Numbered from the stretch's first letter, positions 19,618-29,897 are shown. The stretch is DNA of 64,000 nucleotides from Methylomonas methanica (GCF_001644035.1 NZ_LUUG01000098.1:1-64000); one strand, 5' to 3'. The notes: generated by a model not told the origin, from the letters alone. Program-made: numbers and translations.

Positions 19618-19893
19618 ATGGGTTTTCGGGACAAATTAATCGAACACACCCGCCGCGATCTGCGGCGCCTTGAAGATAAAACCCGCCGCCCGGCGACTTG
19701 GGTCGGCATGTTGTTTTATGGCGGCACGCTGGGTTTACTGTTTGTGGTACCTATCGTCGCCGGTGCGTATTTGGGGCGGTGGTTGGATACGTTGGCCGCC
19801 GGTTATTCGGTGCGCTGGACAGTCAGTTTGATCGTGTTGGGTATTGTGGTTGGTGCTTATAACGTTTTTCGATTTTTGCAGGAAAAAAGCTGA
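19618..19893 (+). CDS. atpQ: N-ATPase accessory membrane protein AtpQ (AtpI-like)
   Basis: This 91-aa protein has a charged N-terminus (HTRRDLRRLEDKTRR) and two membrane helices (about residues 30-52 and 64-84), the AtpI-like layout of AtpQ in N-ATPase operons. It starts 2 nt after the atpC stop. AtpQ is expected to help c-ring assembly. AtpR, its usual neighbour, is not found; the next gene is a transglycosylase. Confidence 0.82.
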   Translation: MGFRDKLIEHTRRDLRRLEDKTRRPATWVGMLFYGGTLGLLFVVPIVAGAYLGRWLDTLAAGYSVRWTVSLIVLGIVVGAYNVFRFLQEKS

Positions 19894-20029
19894 TTTTTTT
19901 CGGATTTATTCTTCACGAAAATTCGAAATGAGCGCTATTATTTATTGAAAATACACGAGGAATATTTTATCTCTCCTCGGCTAGGCAAACTTTACCTCGA
20001 TCAACGTTGCACCCAATAACCAGACCAAA

Positions 20030-21109
20030 ATGAAACCACCCTTGCTGCGTTTAACTCTTCCCTTATTAATCTTGGTGTTGCTGAATGCTTGCACCAGCAG
20101 TTCGCCGGTAAAGCGAGAGAAAATGGCCTCGGTTAGACCAAATATCGTTCAACAACGACCGTCTTATCAACCGCAACCGGCCCCGTATAAACCAGCGTTT
20201 TATACGGGAACTTTCCCAAAACCCGCAGCATTGGAGCCGGCCGTGGATTTTTGGCGAAAAACCTATGCGGTCTGGCAACGTTCCGAAGTGGCTTTTCACG
20301 ATGATCGTTATCTGGATGTCGTCTACGAAGTCATGACCTTGCCGGGCTATGTCGGGGAAGGCCTGACAACTGAGCAAAAAGACATGATTAGCCAGCGGCG
20401 AGAATACTGGAAGGCCCAGTTGGCCGAATTGGAAAGTAAAGTGCGTTACGGTGCGGCGTTGAACGCCAACGACAGACAGTTGATAGCCAAACTGGAAAGC
20501 AATGGCAGATCGTTAAATAGCGTATTGACTGGTCTTAGCGACAGGCTGCGTTCGCAACGCGGCACGCGTGAGCGCTTCAAACGCGGATTGGAGATCAGCG
20601 GCCGCTATGATTTGCAGTTTCGAAAAACCTTCCGCGATGCCGGTTTGCCGGAAGACTTGGCTTATCTGCCGCACGTAGAATCCTCGTTTCAACCGTCCGC
20701 CAAATCCTCCGCCGGCGCAGTCGGCATGTGGCAATTTACCAAAGCCGCTGCCAAAACCTTCATGCCCGGCGGTGATCGCGTCGATCAACGTTACGATCCT
20801 TTCGTCTCCGCCAACGGCGCGGCCCGTTACCTGAGTTACGCTTACGGCAAGCTTGGCGACTGGCCAGCGGCTGTGACCTCTTACAATCACGGTATCGGCG
20901 GTATGAAGCGTGCACAAAACCAAGTCGGCAGCGACTTCGTGCGCATCGTAGACACCTATGACGGTCCGGCCTTCGGTTTTGCCTCCCGCAACTACTATGC
21001 GCAATTCCTGGCCGCCCGCGAAATTGCTTCCAACCCCGAACAGTTTTTCCGGGAAGGCGTCCGTTACGAAAGTCCGTTGGCCCCCGGCCAATACCTGGCT
21101 GTCGAATAA
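20030..21109 (+). CDS. Lytic transglycosylase lipoprotein inside the ATPase operon
   Basis: This 359-aa lipoprotein has the lipobox LLNAC (Cys about residue 21), a Pro-rich linker, a helical region and an SLT-type catalytic domain. The catalytic Glu is in LPHVESSFQP, followed by SSAGAVGMWQFTKAAAKTF and a SYNHGIGGMKRA motif, as in MltD/Slt enzymes that cut peptidoglycan glycan strands with 1,6-anhydro ring formation. No LysM repeats follow. It occupies the slot between atpQ and atpB where atpR normally lies, with about 135 nt before and 175 nt after it and a palindromic repeat downstream. It is probably an insertion into the operon. Confidence 0.9.
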   Translation: MKPPLLRLTLPLLILVLLNACTSSSPVKREKMASVRPNIVQQRPSYQPQPAPYKPAFYTGTFPKPAALEPAVDFWRKTYAVWQRSEVAFHDDRYLDVVYEVMTLPGYVGEGLTTEQKDMISQRREYWKAQLAELESKVRYGAALNANDRQLIAKLESNGRSLNSVLTGLSDRLRSQRGTRERFKRGLEISGRYDLQFRKTFRDAGLPEDLAYLPHVESSFQPSAKSSAGAVGMWQFTKAAAKTFMPGGDRVDQRYDPFVSANGAARYLSYAYGKLGDWPAAVTSYNHGIGGMKRAQNQVGSDFVRIVDTYDGPAFGFASRNYYAQFLAAREIASNPEQFFREGVRYESPLAPGQYLAVE

Positions 21110-21184
21110 GTTAACCTTACCGCTCCGGCCGCTTTCCGGACGGAGCGCAAACGCTCTCCCCACTGGGGCTATCGTAAGAGTCAA

Positions 21185-21236
21185 ATGTAGCTTGGGCAGA
21201 GCGGAGCGAAACCCAACTAAATAAAAATGTTGGGTA
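21185..21236 (+). repeat. Intergenic palindrome with a GCGGAGCG-type loop
   Basis: TTGGG and ACCCAA pair around a loop containing GAGCGGAGCG, and a second alternative pairing CCCAAC/GTTGGG follows across an AT-rich loop. The unit resembles short palindromes elsewhere in the window whose loop contains GCGAAGCG. It separates the transglycosylase gene from atpB. Confidence 0.6.
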
Positions 21237-21283
21237 TCTAGGCTGGCTTTCGGCTATTCCCTTACGTTTATCGAGGTGCGGAC

Positions 21284-21973
21284 ATGAACAACTCAGAATC
21301 TGTTGCCACCACTGTTTTTCAACTCGGCCCACTGGCGATCAGTAACACGGTTGCGACTACTTGGGGCGTGATGCTGGGCTTTGTGCTGTTAACCCTGTTG
21401 TTGCGCTTCAGTCGTCAGCCATCCTCATTGCGAAATTTGCTCGAAGCGGTGGTCGTGGCGATAGAAGGCGCGATTGCCGAAGTCTTACCGGCGGCGTCGG
21501 TGCGGCGGGTGCTGCCGTTCGTGGCAAGTTTGTGGTTATTTGTGCTGGTCGCCAATCTGGTGGGTTTAATTCCGGAACTACATGCGCCCACCCGCGACTT
21601 GTCCGCCACCGCCGCATTGGCGGTGCTGGTGTTCGGTTCCACCCACTGGTTCGGGATTCGTGATCGCGGCTGGCGGCAACATTTTCGCCATTATGTTGAG
21701 CCCAGTGTCATCCTGTTACCGTTTCACATCATCAGCGAATTTACCCGCACCCTGGCTTTGGCCATCCGCCTCTTCGGCAACATCATGAGTCTGGAAATGG
21801 CGGCCTTGCTGGTACTGTTGATTGCCGGCTTCCTGGTGCCGGTGCCATTATTAATGCTGCATGTGATCGAAGCCGTGGTGCAGGCCTATATCTTTGGTAT
21901 GCTGGCGCTAATCTACATCGCCGGTGCGTTGGAACCTACCGAATCCGATATATCCGCAATTCCCGAGGAATAG
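21284..21973 (+). CDS. atpB: N-type ATPase Fo subunit a
   Basis: This 229-aa membrane protein has five to six helices. The stator arginine of the a subunit is in [13 protein letters not shown] near residues 161-173, and the C-terminal helix [20 protein letters not shown] completes the ion channel. It forms the half-channels that couple ion flow to c-ring rotation. It begins after a gap holding the palindrome and is followed 2 nt later by atpE. Confidence 0.93.
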   Translation: MNNSESVATTVFQLGPLAISNTVATTWGVMLGFVLLTLLLRFSRQPSSLRNLLEAVVVAIEGAIAEVLPAASVRRVLPFVASLWLFVLVANLVGLIPELHAPTRDLSATAALAVLVFGSTHWFGIRDRGWRQHFRHYVEPSVILLPFHIISEFTRTLALAIRLFGNIMSLEMAALLVLLIAGFLVPVPLLMLHVIEAVVQAYIFGMLALIYIAGALEPTESDISAIPEE

Positions 21974-21975
21974 CC

Positions 21976-22242
21976 ATGAACGACATTCATTTATTCAGCA
22001 TGATTTCCACCGGCGTGGCCGGTCTGGTGATTGCCCTTGGTACGATGTTGCCGGCTTTGGCAATGGGTAAGGCCATCGCCGCCGCTTTGGAAGCCCTGGC
22101 TCGTCAGCCGGAAGCCGAAAAAACCATCACTCGTACCCTGTTTATCGGCTTGGCGATGATAGAGTCGTTGGCGATTTATTGTTTGGTGGTGGCCCTGATT
22201 GTGTTGTTTAGAAATCCGTTGCTTGAATATTTTTTAAAATAA
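21976..22242 (+). CDS. atpE: N-type ATPase Fo subunit c
   Basis: This 88-aa helical hairpin has the ARQPEAE loop typical of c subunits. Helix 2 has the ion-binding MIESLAIY (Glu63, Ser64, Tyr68), corresponding to Glu65, Ser66 and Tyr70 of the sodium-binding Ilyobacter ring. On helix 1 the position equivalent to Ilyobacter Gln32 is Met30 by eye, and Thr67 is replaced by Leu, so the sodium site is incomplete. Proton coupling is therefore at least as likely. Confidence 0.93.
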   Translation: MNDIHLFSMISTGVAGLVIALGTMLPALAMGKAIAAALEALARQPEAEKTITRTLFIGLAMIESLAIYCLVVALIVLFRNPLLEYFLK

Positions 22243-22276
22243 CTCACCTCGGATTGCCGTAGAGCGGTCCATTGGT

Positions 22277-24385
22277 TTACTTGGACTCTGTGCCCAGCCA
22301 TTCGGCGAATTTGTCGAAAATAAACTTACTGCCGCGCATGGAAAGATGATCGTCGTCGTAAAAATAAGACATGTCGTCGTGCATGCCGCCGCAAGTCGAT
22401 TCATCGCATAAATATTCGTATGCGGGGAAAATCTTAATCCGCTTGTGCGTGGCGGCATTGATAGAATCGACTGCTCTTCTGTAGTTGATATTGCGCTCTT
22501 CAAAAGACTTTCTGGAGACATCGCATTCGGGCAGCGCTCTTTCCGTAATTCGCAGCGGGCGCTCGTCCACACAGTTTTTAGCGCTTACACCAATCTCCGG
22601 TACGTCTTCAATAAAAACCACCGATTTGCCCAGCTTTAAAATCTCATTGATGGTTGCGACATAGCCGGAAACAAATTGATTGTAATTTTCCGCCAATACA
22701 TCATCCGGGCTTTTAATAATCCGATAGACGTTTTTCGTTTCGGTATTGCCGAACCCGGAACCTTCTATGTACATCGCGCCTCTGGTGGCAAATGCCACGC
22801 GCTGAATTGACGGGAATTCCTTCAGCAGCTTCAGCACGATAGGAATGACTACCCGGCATCTTGTGGATTTCTCTGCAAATTCTTCCGTGGGATTAATGCT
22901 CACCAAATCGATAAACGGCAGGCAGCCATTGACAGCCACCAACGCCAGATCATTCGAGCCCTTGGAAATCGAATCGTAGACAAATTGCGCGGCGTGACTA
23001 TCCCCGACCACCAGCGTTTTTGGCGTGGCGGTGGTAAAGCGGCACATCAAATAATTGTAACTGGCGCCCCCCAATACCGCCTTACAGCGCTCATCGACCC
23101 AGTCCTCCGGCGTGTTGTAGAGCACTGTGCCGTTCACGTCGGCATACATCTTGGTTTTGGTCTGTGCATCGGCTTTACGAAACTCCAGGCCATCCCGGGA
23201 ATATGAAGCGTAGCCGACATAGCCGATACCGAGCATCAACAGCAGCAGTACCGCCGTCTTGGCTCTGCTGTGACTACCCAAACGTATCGGTTTTTCCACC
23301 AGTCTGTAGGTCAGCCAAGCCAATACCACGGCCAGCAACACCGCAATGGCGCGGATATTCATACTGGGCACTTCGGTCTCGATGATTTGCGCAAAAGACA
23401 GGAGGGGCCAGTGCCACAAATACAATGGAAAACTGATCAAGCCGAACCATACCGCTAGCGGGTGGGATAAGACGATGCGATTAACCCAGGCATTGGGTCC
23501 GGCCGATATGATCATGACCGCAGCCAACATCGGTATCACCGCCCAACGGCCAGGGAAATTGAAATCTTTATTGATGATGAAAAACCCGAAGGCCAACAGG
23601 AGTATGCCCAGAAAAGAAAGTGCGTTGGCAAGCGTCTTGCCGTCGGCGGCGTGAGAATTTCGATAAACTGCGCAAGCCAGCCAGCCGTCAAGCTTTAGCT
23701 TGACAGACGAAAATGAATCTTTCTTGTAGAGCGTCACCCAGGCCAGCAAACTACCGCATAACAGCTCCCAAAACCGGGTTTGCGGTGAGTAAAACGTCGC
23801 GACAGGATGAGCAATGATGCCTGTGATATTCAGGCAGAAAGAGACGATGGCGACCAGAATCGTGATGGTCAACAGATTGAAATTCCGCTCCCAGGCAAAC
23901 CAAAGCAACAAGGGCCAGACGATGTAAAACTGTTCCTCAATGCCCAAACTCCACAAATGCAGCAGCGGTTTCGTCTCGCCGGAGTTGTCGAAATAGCCGG
24001 CCTCGCTCCACAGCACAATGTTGGAAACGAATCCGGCGCCGGCGGCAATATGCTTGCCCAGTTGCTTGTACTCATCGGCAAACAGCGCGAACCAACCGAA
24101 GGCGTAACAGGCAACTAATACCAGAATCAGTGCCGGGAAGATGCGTTTAACCCGGCGGGCGTAAAATTCGATGAAGCTGAAGGTGCCCTTTTCCAGGTTC
24201 TGAAAAATGATGGTCGATATCAGATAACCTGAAATCACAAAGAAGATGTCTACACCTATAAAACCGCCTTGCAAGCTCTTGGGAAAGGCGTGAAAGGCGA
24301 TAACCGAGAGAACGGCAATGGCTCTCAAGCCGTCAATATCCGGACGATACTTGGGGTGTGACAGGTGTGCTTGCAAAGAGGTCAT
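22277..24385 (-). CDS. Acyltransferase-3/SGNH O-acetyltransferase (OafA-like)
   Basis: This 702-aa protein has an N-terminal acyltransferase-3 domain of about ten membrane helices (YRPDIDGLRAIAVLSVIAFHA with the catalytic His, FFVISGYLIS, HLWSLGIEEQFYIVWP) fused to a periplasmic SGNH hydrolase-like domain (VVGDSHAAQF, then DDDHLSMRGSKFI with the Asp/His pair). Such enzymes O-acetylate O-antigen, exopolysaccharide or peptidoglycan. It lies on the minus strand between atpE and atpF and so breaks the ATPase operon; atpFAG must have its own promoter or read through an opposing gene. Substrate unknown. Confidence 0.92.
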   Translation of the reverse strand: MTSLQAHLSHPKYRPDIDGLRAIAVLSVIAFHAFPKSLQGGFIGVDIFFVISGYLISTIIFQNLEKGTFSFIEFYARRVKRIFPALILVLVACYAFGWFALFADEYKQLGKHIAAGAGFVSNIVLWSEAGYFDNSGETKPLLHLWSLGIEEQFYIVWPLLLWFAWERNFNLLTITILVAIVSFCLNITGIIAHPVATFYSPQTRFWELLCGSLLAWVTLYKKDSFSSVKLKLDGWLACAVYRNSHAADGKTLANALSFLGILLLAFGFFIINKDFNFPGRWAVIPMLAAVMIISAGPNAWVNRIVLSHPLAVWFGLISFPLYLWHWPLLSFAQIIETEVPSMNIRAIAVLLAVVLAWLTYRLVEKPIRLGSHSRAKTAVLLLLMLGIGYVGYASYSRDGLEFRKADAQTKTKMYADVNGTVLYNTPEDWVDERCKAVLGGASYNYLMCRFTTATPKTLVVGDSHAAQFVYDSISKGSNDLALVAVNGCLPFIDLVSINPTEEFAEKSTRCRVVIPIVLKLLKEFPSIQRVAFATRGAMYIEGSGFGNTETKNVYRIIKSPDDVLAENYNQFVSGYVATINEILKLGKSVVFIEDVPEIGVSAKNCVDERPLRITERALPECDVSRKSFEERNINYRRAVDSINAATHKRIKIFPAYEYLCDESTCGGMHDDMSYFYDDDHLSMRGSKFIFDKFAEWLGTESK

Positions 24386-24649
24386 AGGGTAACGAAATGC
24401 TAAGTTGGTTCGGGCTTCCCGTCTTATCTGCCATGGCTTAGGTGGTCGGGCAGGCTCTAATCTGGAAAGTCGGGCCGTATTCTAAGCCGTAAGTATTCCA
24501 GCCTCAAGACGTGCCTAAACGGCAAACTACGTGGGGTAAATTTTCAGACATCAAAACCATTGCGGGGTTTAAGATAGCGGAGAAACTAATCGGCGGTATT
24601 TTCGTAACAACGCCGCAAAATCATATCCAACAAAACAGGTTACCCATCC

Positions 24650-25405
24650 ATGATGCAATTCGACTGGACAACCTTTATCCTGGAAATCCTCAATTTCCTG
24701 GTCCTGGTATGGATACTGCAACGCTTCCTGTATCGCCCGGTGCTGGCAATGCTCGATGCCCGGCAGCAACGCATCAAAGATGAAACCGAGCAGGCCGCAC
24801 AGTTGCGCAACGAAGCGGAAGCCCTGCGCCAACAATACGAGCAACGATTAGCCGATTGGAATCAACAACAAGAAACCAGTCGCCGCCAACTAGACGAAGA
24901 GTTAGCCCAGTTGCGCAATACCGCAACGGAGAATCTGAAACAAACCCTAGCGGACGAAGACGCCAAATTGCGGGTCCGCAACCAGACGCTGATTGCGGCA
25001 CGGGAAGCGGCTTTGATTAGGGAAGCGGCGGGCGCGGCGTATGGACAAGCAGCGGCCATGTTACAACGGCTGGCATCGCCGCAATTGACGCAGCGTATTG
25101 TCGAGGTGTTTTTGCAGGATCTGTTGAATATGCCAGATAGCGAACAAGCCGCGCTGCGCAAAGCGGCGGCGATGTTGATTGCCGCTTCTGCGGTGGAGGT
25201 GCTTAGCGCGCATCCTTTGAGCGAAGCTGATCAAGCGCGAGTGACGGCAGCCTTATCGGGCGCTGCCGGACAAATCTTGCAATTCAGGTTCAAGGAAGAC
25301 CCGGCCTTGATTGCCGGTCTGCGCGCCATAGTCGGCGAATGCCAATTGCACGCCAATCTGGCCGATGAGCTGGCGTTTTTCCGGCGCCAAGCCAATCATG
25401 GTTGA
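24650..25405 (+). CDS. atpF: N-type ATPase b subunit fused to a delta-like domain
   Basis: This 251-aa protein has one N-terminal helix ([16 protein letters not shown]), a long charged coiled coil (residues about 35-115) and a C-terminal domain of about 100 residues resembling the F1 delta subunit (SADEVLSA-like core, [16 protein letters not shown]). N-ATPase operons lack a separate atpH, and the extended b subunit is thought to replace it. ATG codons occur at 24650 and 24653. The coding end overlaps the atpA start by 8 nt. Confidence 0.88.
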   Translation: MMQFDWTTFILEILNFLVLVWILQRFLYRPVLAMLDARQQRIKDETEQAAQLRNEAEALRQQYEQRLADWNQQQETSRRQLDEELAQLRNTATENLKQTLADEDAKLRVRNQTLIAAREAALIREAAGAAYGQAAAMLQRLASPQLTQRIVEVFLQDLLNMPDSEQAALRKAAAMLIAASAVEVLSAHPLSEADQARVTAALSGAAGQILQFRFKEDPALIAGLRAIVGECQLHANLADELAFFRRQANHG

Positions 25406-26834
25406 GTCGGTTAAACCCTATCAATTTGGCCTACGCCTATCCGAGCGCGGCTGCGTGGCCGGTATCGGCGACGGCATCGCCTGGATACGCGGCTTGCCGA
25501 CGGCGCGGCTTGATGAGTTGATCGGTTTCGACGACGGCAGCACCGGCCTGGTGTTTCAGTTGGGCAAGGAGGTGTTGGGGGCGATTCTGTTGTCGCAAAA
25601 CCGTGGCGTTACTGCCGGCATGGCGGTGCAACATATCGGTCGCAAGCTGGAAGTGGGCGTTGGCGATACTTTGTTGGGACGGGTGGTCGATCCGCTTGGC
25701 AGTCCGCTGGACGGATTGCCGCCGCCGGAATTGCGCCAGTTTCGCTCATTGGAAGCCGCCGCGCCGCCCATCATCGAGCGCGATTTCGTGTCCGAACCTT
25801 TATATACCGGTTGCAAGATCGTCGACACGCTGATTCCGATCGGCAAGGGCCAGCGGCAATTGATCATCGGCGACGACGGCATAGGCAAAAGCGCGCTGGC
25901 CTTGGATGCAGTGCTCAACCAACGCGGTCGCAATGTGTTGTGCGTGATAGTGTTGATCGGCCAGCCGCGTTCTTCCGTAGCCGGTACGATAGAAGCACTA
26001 CGCCAGGCCGACGCGTTGGCCTATACCGTGGTGGTGGTTGCCGAAGCCAATGCCTTGCCGGGTTTTCGTTACCTGGCGCCGTTTGCCGGTTGCGCGATTG
26101 CCGAGCACTGGATGCGCATGGGCCGCGATACGCTGGTGGTCTACGACGATTTGACGCGCCACGCCCAGTCCTATCGCGAGCTATCGCTGTTACTGCAACG
26201 GCCGCCGGGCCGCGAAGCGTATCCTGGCGATATTTTTTATCTGCATTCCCGGCTGTTGGAGCGTTCCACCGTGTTGTCATCGGCATATGGCGGCGGCAGC
26301 ATGACCGCCTTGCCCATCATCGAAACCCGCCAGGGCGAGTTGTCGGCGTACATTCCCACCAATCTGATTTCGATCACCGACGGCCAGATTTATCTGGAAA
26401 GCAAACTATTCGCGGCGGGTATGCTGCCGGCTATCGACATCGGCCGGTCGGTGTCGCGCATCGGCGGCAAGGCCCAGCATCCGGCCATCAAAACCGCTTC
26501 CGCGCATATTCGCTTGGACTATTTGCAATTTCTGGAACTGGAGCTTTTCGCCCGTTTCGGGACGCGTTTAGAAGCCGGGGTTGAGGAAAAACTGCAACGC
26601 GGCCGCTTACTGCGGGAAATATTGAAACAGGACCGCTTGCAACCTTTGTCCGAACGAGCACATCTGGCCTGGTTGCTGGCCTATGGCGAGGGTTTGCTGG
26701 AAAAACTCAAACCGGAACAGGCAGCCGGCGTCTTGGCAGCGCTACTTGTAAAACTGCCGGATACTTTGATGTTGGATTCACCTAAAAAGCAATGGTTATC
26801 AGTGTTGCGGCAATTATTGGCGGATAAAACATGA
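25398..26834 (+). CDS. atpA: N-type ATPase F1 alpha subunit
   Basis: 478 aa from ATG 25398 ([13 protein letters not shown]), shorter than the usual 510 or so residues of F-ATPase alpha. It carries a non-catalytic P-loop [10 protein letters not shown] in place of the common GDRQTGKT, the [17 protein letters not shown] segment and the [20 protein letters not shown] motif. It overlaps atpF by 8 nt and atpG by 4 nt. The in-frame upstream start at 25365 lies deep in atpF and is rejected. Confidence 0.93.
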   Translation: MVESVKPYQFGLRLSERGCVAGIGDGIAWIRGLPTARLDELIGFDDGSTGLVFQLGKEVLGAILLSQNRGVTAGMAVQHIGRKLEVGVGDTLLGRVVDPLGSPLDGLPPPELRQFRSLEAAAPPIIERDFVSEPLYTGCKIVDTLIPIGKGQRQLIIGDDGIGKSALALDAVLNQRGRNVLCVIVLIGQPRSSVAGTIEALRQADALAYTVVVVAEANALPGFRYLAPFAGCAIAEHWMRMGRDTLVVYDDLTRHAQSYRELSLLLQRPPGREAYPGDIFYLHSRLLERSTVLSSAYGGGSMTALPIIETRQGELSAYIPTNLISITDGQIYLESKLFAAGMLPAIDIGRSVSRIGGKAQHPAIKTASAHIRLDYLQFLELELFARFGTRLEAGVEEKLQRGRLLREILKQDRLQPLSERAHLAWLLAYGEGLLEKLKPEQAAGVLAALLVKLPDTLMLDSPKKQWLSVLRQLLADKT

Positions 26835-27619
26835 GTCAGCGCCGGGAAGTCGAGGCGCGACTGGCCTTGTTCGACGATTTGTCCGGCATTCTCGGCGCGA
26901 TGCGCAGTTTTGCCTTGGCCGAACTGCGAAAAGTGGGTAAGCGCGAAGCCGCGCAACAACAAGTGGTGCAATCCCTGGAGACCGCCTTGGCCGATTTGGC
27001 CGACAGCTTGCCGGAGCCGGCTTTAAGCTCGCCCGCCAACGACATCTGGCTGTTGTTCGGTTCCGTGCGCGGCTTTTGCGGCAGCTTTAACGAAGACGTG
27101 ATCCGCTATTGGCGAACAGAATCCACTCAGCAAGGCCCGCTGATTCTGGTTGGCGAACGCCTGCACCAAATGGTTGACGAGCGCGGCGCGCGGCAACGGC
27201 TGCGCGGTGCCGACGGCGGTTTGGATGCACCGGCAGCGATAGATAACATTCTGGCGGCGGTAGCCGAATTGCGCGCGGTCGAGTTTGGGTTGATAGCCTG
27301 CGTCCGAGACGAGCAGGGCGCGCGTAGCCAGCGTCTTTGGCCTCTGTCGAATGTTGCTGGCAACGCCAGGCAAAACCCGCCGCTGACTTTCGCGCCGCCG
27401 GCGGAAGTGGCCCAAGGCGTTGCCGAACATTATCTGTTTCACACCTTGCTGGCGTTATTGTTGCGCTCGATTCGGGTGGAAAACCACATGCGGCTGATGC
27501 AGATGGAAACCGCGTTGCGGCATCTGGAGCGCGGTGGCGAAGAACTACAACGGCAACGCAACCGGCTGCGTCAGGAAGAAATCGTTGAGGAAATTGAGCT
27601 GATGGTGGGGAGGCGTTAG
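26831..27619 (+). CDS. atpG: N-type ATPase F1 gamma subunit
   Basis: This 262-aa rotor subunit is divergent from standard gamma but has the N-terminal helix with [19 protein letters not shown], the [15 protein letters not shown] segment equivalent to the DRGLCGGLN loop, and the C-terminal helix with [28 protein letters not shown]. It is the last gene of the atp cluster and completes the D-C-Q-B-E-F-A-G order. Confidence 0.9.
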   Translation: MSQRREVEARLALFDDLSGILGAMRSFALAELRKVGKREAAQQQVVQSLETALADLADSLPEPALSSPANDIWLLFGSVRGFCGSFNEDVIRYWRTESTQQGPLILVGERLHQMVDERGARQRLRGADGGLDAPAAIDNILAAVAELRAVEFGLIACVRDEQGARSQRLWPLSNVAGNARQNPPLTFAPPAEVAQGVAEHYLFHTLLALLLRSIRVENHMRLMQMETALRHLERGGEELQRQRNRLRQEEIVEEIELMVGRR

Positions 27620-27656
27620 GCAATTTGGCAGTAGCCTGCGTTTAGCCATTCAGTGC

Positions 27657-27956
27657 TTATTCCCGTTGCAGATCTTCCTGTTTGAAGTCTCGCCGCTTAT
27701 GAATCACGCCATGGATATATACGGTTTCACCGATTATTTCGTAAAGTATCCGGTATGGATATATGCTGATTTCACGCACATTTTCTTCACCAATTTCGGA
27801 AACTGTCCGGCCCAGCTTGGGCATGGTCGCCAGTACATCCACTTTAGCAAGAATGTCTCGCGCCACCCGGTTTGCGTAGTGTTTGGAATCACGGGCTATA
27901 AATTGATGTATCGAGTGGAGGTCTTCGCGGGCGGGTTTTGACCAAACGATCACCAT
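27657..27956 (-). CDS. ParE/RelE-family toxin
   Basis: This 99-aa protein of the RelE/ParE superfamily has VWSKPAREDLHSIHQFIA at the start and the C-terminal REISIYPYRILYEIIGETVYIHGVIHKRRDF, the usual ParE core. ParE toxins inhibit DNA gyrase, RelE toxins cut mRNA on the ribosome; the absence of RelE catalytic Arg/Tyr clusters makes ParE more likely. It overlaps its upstream partner by 7 nt. Confidence 0.85.
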   Translation of the reverse strand: MVIVWSKPAREDLHSIHQFIARDSKHYANRVARDILAKVDVLATMPKLGRTVSEIGEENVREISIYPYRILYEIIGETVYIHGVIHKRRDFKQEDLQRE

Positions 27957-28135
27957 TGTTCGATTTCGCGCTTGAGCTCTTCGTGGTGAATGAATTGGCC
28001 TTCAACGATAGCGTCGCGGCTTTTACGTAACTTGTCGACGACGTAAAGCTGGTACATGATTTCGTCAATGTCTGCGTTGTCAGGCAAACGGTCAATCGAT
28101 TCCAGCGCTTCCTGTTTTAGAGTGGGTGCTTGCAT
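27950..28135 (-). CDS. Antitoxin partner of the ParE-like toxin
   Basis: From ATG 28135 the product is a small acidic protein of 61 aa with a helical N-terminus (TLKQEALESIDRLP) and a C-terminal segment VVDKLRKSRDAIVEGQFIHHEEL typical of antitoxins paired with ParE. It overlaps the toxin gene by 7 nt, the usual arrangement. A longer in-frame start at 28183 exists but has no better ribosome site. Confidence 0.75.
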   Translation of the reverse strand: MQAPTLKQEALESIDRLPDNADIDEIMYQLYVVDKLRKSRDAIVEGQFIHHEELKREIEQW

Positions 28136-28247
28136 GAGTAGAGTCCCATTGATGACTGGGGTTACACGATAAGACGCAATCAATGGGACGTCAATACTTA
28201 CGATATTTGCGTGGCGTTGAGGCGATTAACCCGCCAATAAAGCAAGC

Positions 28248-29600
28248 CTATAACCCATACTTCCGCCGCTTTCGCCAAAAAGTCGCCCGGCTCATCCCCG
28301 CATATTGCGCAGCCTGTTCCAGATTATCGGGGTTATTTTCCAAGGCTTCACGGATCAATTCCGCTTCGTTTTGACTTTTCGCACGCGGTGCAACGTGCTG
28401 GTCAATCGTTGCTATCGGTCTAAGCTGCTCGCGGAACTCGGGCGGCAAATCGCCTATGCTCAGCTCGCTGTCGCGGCCAACCGCATACGCGTATTCGACG
28501 ACATTATTCAATTCCCGGACATTGCCCGGCCAGCGGTAATCCAGCAGCAGGCGCATCGCTTCCGGCGCGATGCTGTCGATATGCCGATGGCCTTGGGTGT
28601 TATGCCGGTCTATCAAATGTTGCAGCAACAGGCTGATGTCTTGGCGACGTTCGCGCAGCGGCGGTAGAAAGATCGGCACCACCCGTAAGCGATACATCAA
28701 ATCCTCCCGAAACCTCCCGGCCTTGACCTCTTCGCGTAGCGATCTATGCGTGGCGGCGATAATCCGCACATCCACGCTGACGGCGCTGTCGCCGCCCACC
28801 GGGATGAAGTTGCGTTCTTGTATCACGCGTAAGAGCTTGGCTTGCAGTTCCAGTGGCAGCTCCGCTATCTCGTCTAAAAACAGCGTGCCGCCGTTGGCGC
28901 GTTGAAACAGGCCGGCATGGTTGCGCACCGCGCCGGTGAACGCGCCTTTCACATGGCCGAACAACTCGCTTTCCAACAGGCTGGGGGTTAAGGCCGCGCA
29001 GTTGATGGCCAGAAACGGTTGATAGTGACGAGGGCTTTCCAGGTGCAGTGCATGCGCCACCATCTCCTTGCCGGTGCCGGATTCGCCGCGGATCAACACA
29101 GTGGCTTCGGTTTCGGCGACGTTGCGAATAATTTTGATGGCCTCCTTCATCGCCGGGTCGCGCGACAGAATGCCGTGAAAGCTGTCGCTGTCGTCCGGTT
29201 TTTGTTTTGGGCTTGTGTCGCTTGGTTGCAGAAATTCTATCGCCCCGGCGAAGCCGCCGTTGCTGTCGTAGAAGGCGCGGGCGGTTCGATAACAATTCAA
29301 CGTTCGGCCATCCGGGCGATGTATCCGCACTGCTTGCGACTTGACGATGCCAAGTTCGGCCAGATTGCAGGGGTCGTTGTCGCTATCGCAATTCAGCGCG
29401 GTTTTGCAAGGTTTGCCGATGGCCTCGGTCGCGCTCAAGCCGAACAATTGTTCTGCGCCTTTGCTCCACAGCAAGATGTCGCTATTGCTGTCCACTATAA
29501 AGGCCGCGCCGCTTTCGAATAAGTCGGTCAACACTTCCACGACTTGATCGGCGCCGATTTGGCCGAGCCAACGTTTGAATAGGGGCGAGGAAGATGCCAT
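28248..29600 (-). CDS. fisR: FisR-like sigma54-dependent activator
   Basis: This 450-aa enhancer-binding protein has a PAS-like sensory domain (residues 20-130), a sigma54 AAA+ domain with Walker A GESGTGKEM, the GAFTGA loop and an LFLDEIAELP Walker B, and a C-terminal Fis-type helix-turn-helix (EQAAQYAGMSRATFWRKRR). The sensory domain carries three cysteines (Cys65, Cys71, Cys78), as in FisR of sulfide-oxidising heterotrophs, where cysteines sense sulfane sulfur. It is divergent from a persulfide dioxygenase gene that has a consensus sigma54 promoter, which supports this role. The symbol is by analogy. Confidence 0.85.
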   Translation of the reverse strand: MASSSPLFKRWLGQIGADQVVEVLTDLFESGAAFIVDSNSDILLWSKGAEQLFGLSATEAIGKPCKTALNCDSDNDPCNLAELGIVKSQAVRIHRPDGRTLNCYRTARAFYDSNGGFAGAIEFLQPSDTSPKQKPDDSDSFHGILSRDPAMKEAIKIIRNVAETEATVLIRGESGTGKEMVAHALHLESPRHYQPFLAINCAALTPSLLESELFGHVKGAFTGAVRNHAGLFQRANGGTLFLDEIAELPLELQAKLLRVIQERNFIPVGGDSAVSVDVRIIAATHRSLREEVKAGRFREDLMYRLRVVPIFLPPLRERRQDISLLLQHLIDRHNTQGHRHIDSIAPEAMRLLLDYRWPGNVRELNNVVEYAYAVGRDSELSIGDLPPEFREQLRPIATIDQHVAPRAKSQNEAELIREALENNPDNLEQAAQYAGMSRATFWRKRRKYGL

Positions 29601-29617
29601 GCGCAGAATCTCGTGTT

Positions 29618-29671
29618 GTTTCAGTGATGTTTCAAGTGTATCAGTATTGTTTCAGTATTTCATATTGAAAC
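29618..29671 (+). promoter_or_regulatory. Repeated GTTTCA sites, probable activator-binding region
   Basis: Directly upstream of the activator gene, TGTTTCA occurs three times in the same orientation (around 29617, 29629 and 29648), and GTTTCA-N11-TGAAAC forms a palindrome at 29649-29671. The sites lie about 190 bp upstream of the divergent sigma54 promoter, a normal enhancer distance. They are the best candidates for the binding sites of the FisR-like protein and could also autoregulate it. Confidence 0.6.
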
Positions 29672-29835
29672 GCCATCTATGGCCGTTACGAGGCCACTTT
29701 ATAGAATCTATCGACTTATCAACCTAATCGGTGAAAAATAAAATATTCAGTTAAAACAAAGGTGTATCCGTATTTAGCCCATATTCTGCAAAGCTAATTT
29801 TATAAATAGTGCGGAGATTAATATTGCGGATAAGC

Positions 29836-29851
29836 TGGCACGAGTATTGAT
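29836..29851 (+). promoter_or_regulatory. Sigma54 (-24/-12) promoter of the persulfide dioxygenase operon
   Basis: TGGCACGAGTATTGAT matches the TGGCACG-N4-TTGCW consensus at all positions but one (TTGA for TTGC), with the correct 10-nt gap between the GG and GA dinucleotides. It lies 46 nt upstream of the dioxygenase ATG. Transcription should begin near 29862. Confidence 0.85.
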
Positions 29852-29897
29852 ATATAAACGCTATATTCTTCTTATTTTGCGATAAACGAGGCTGGTC

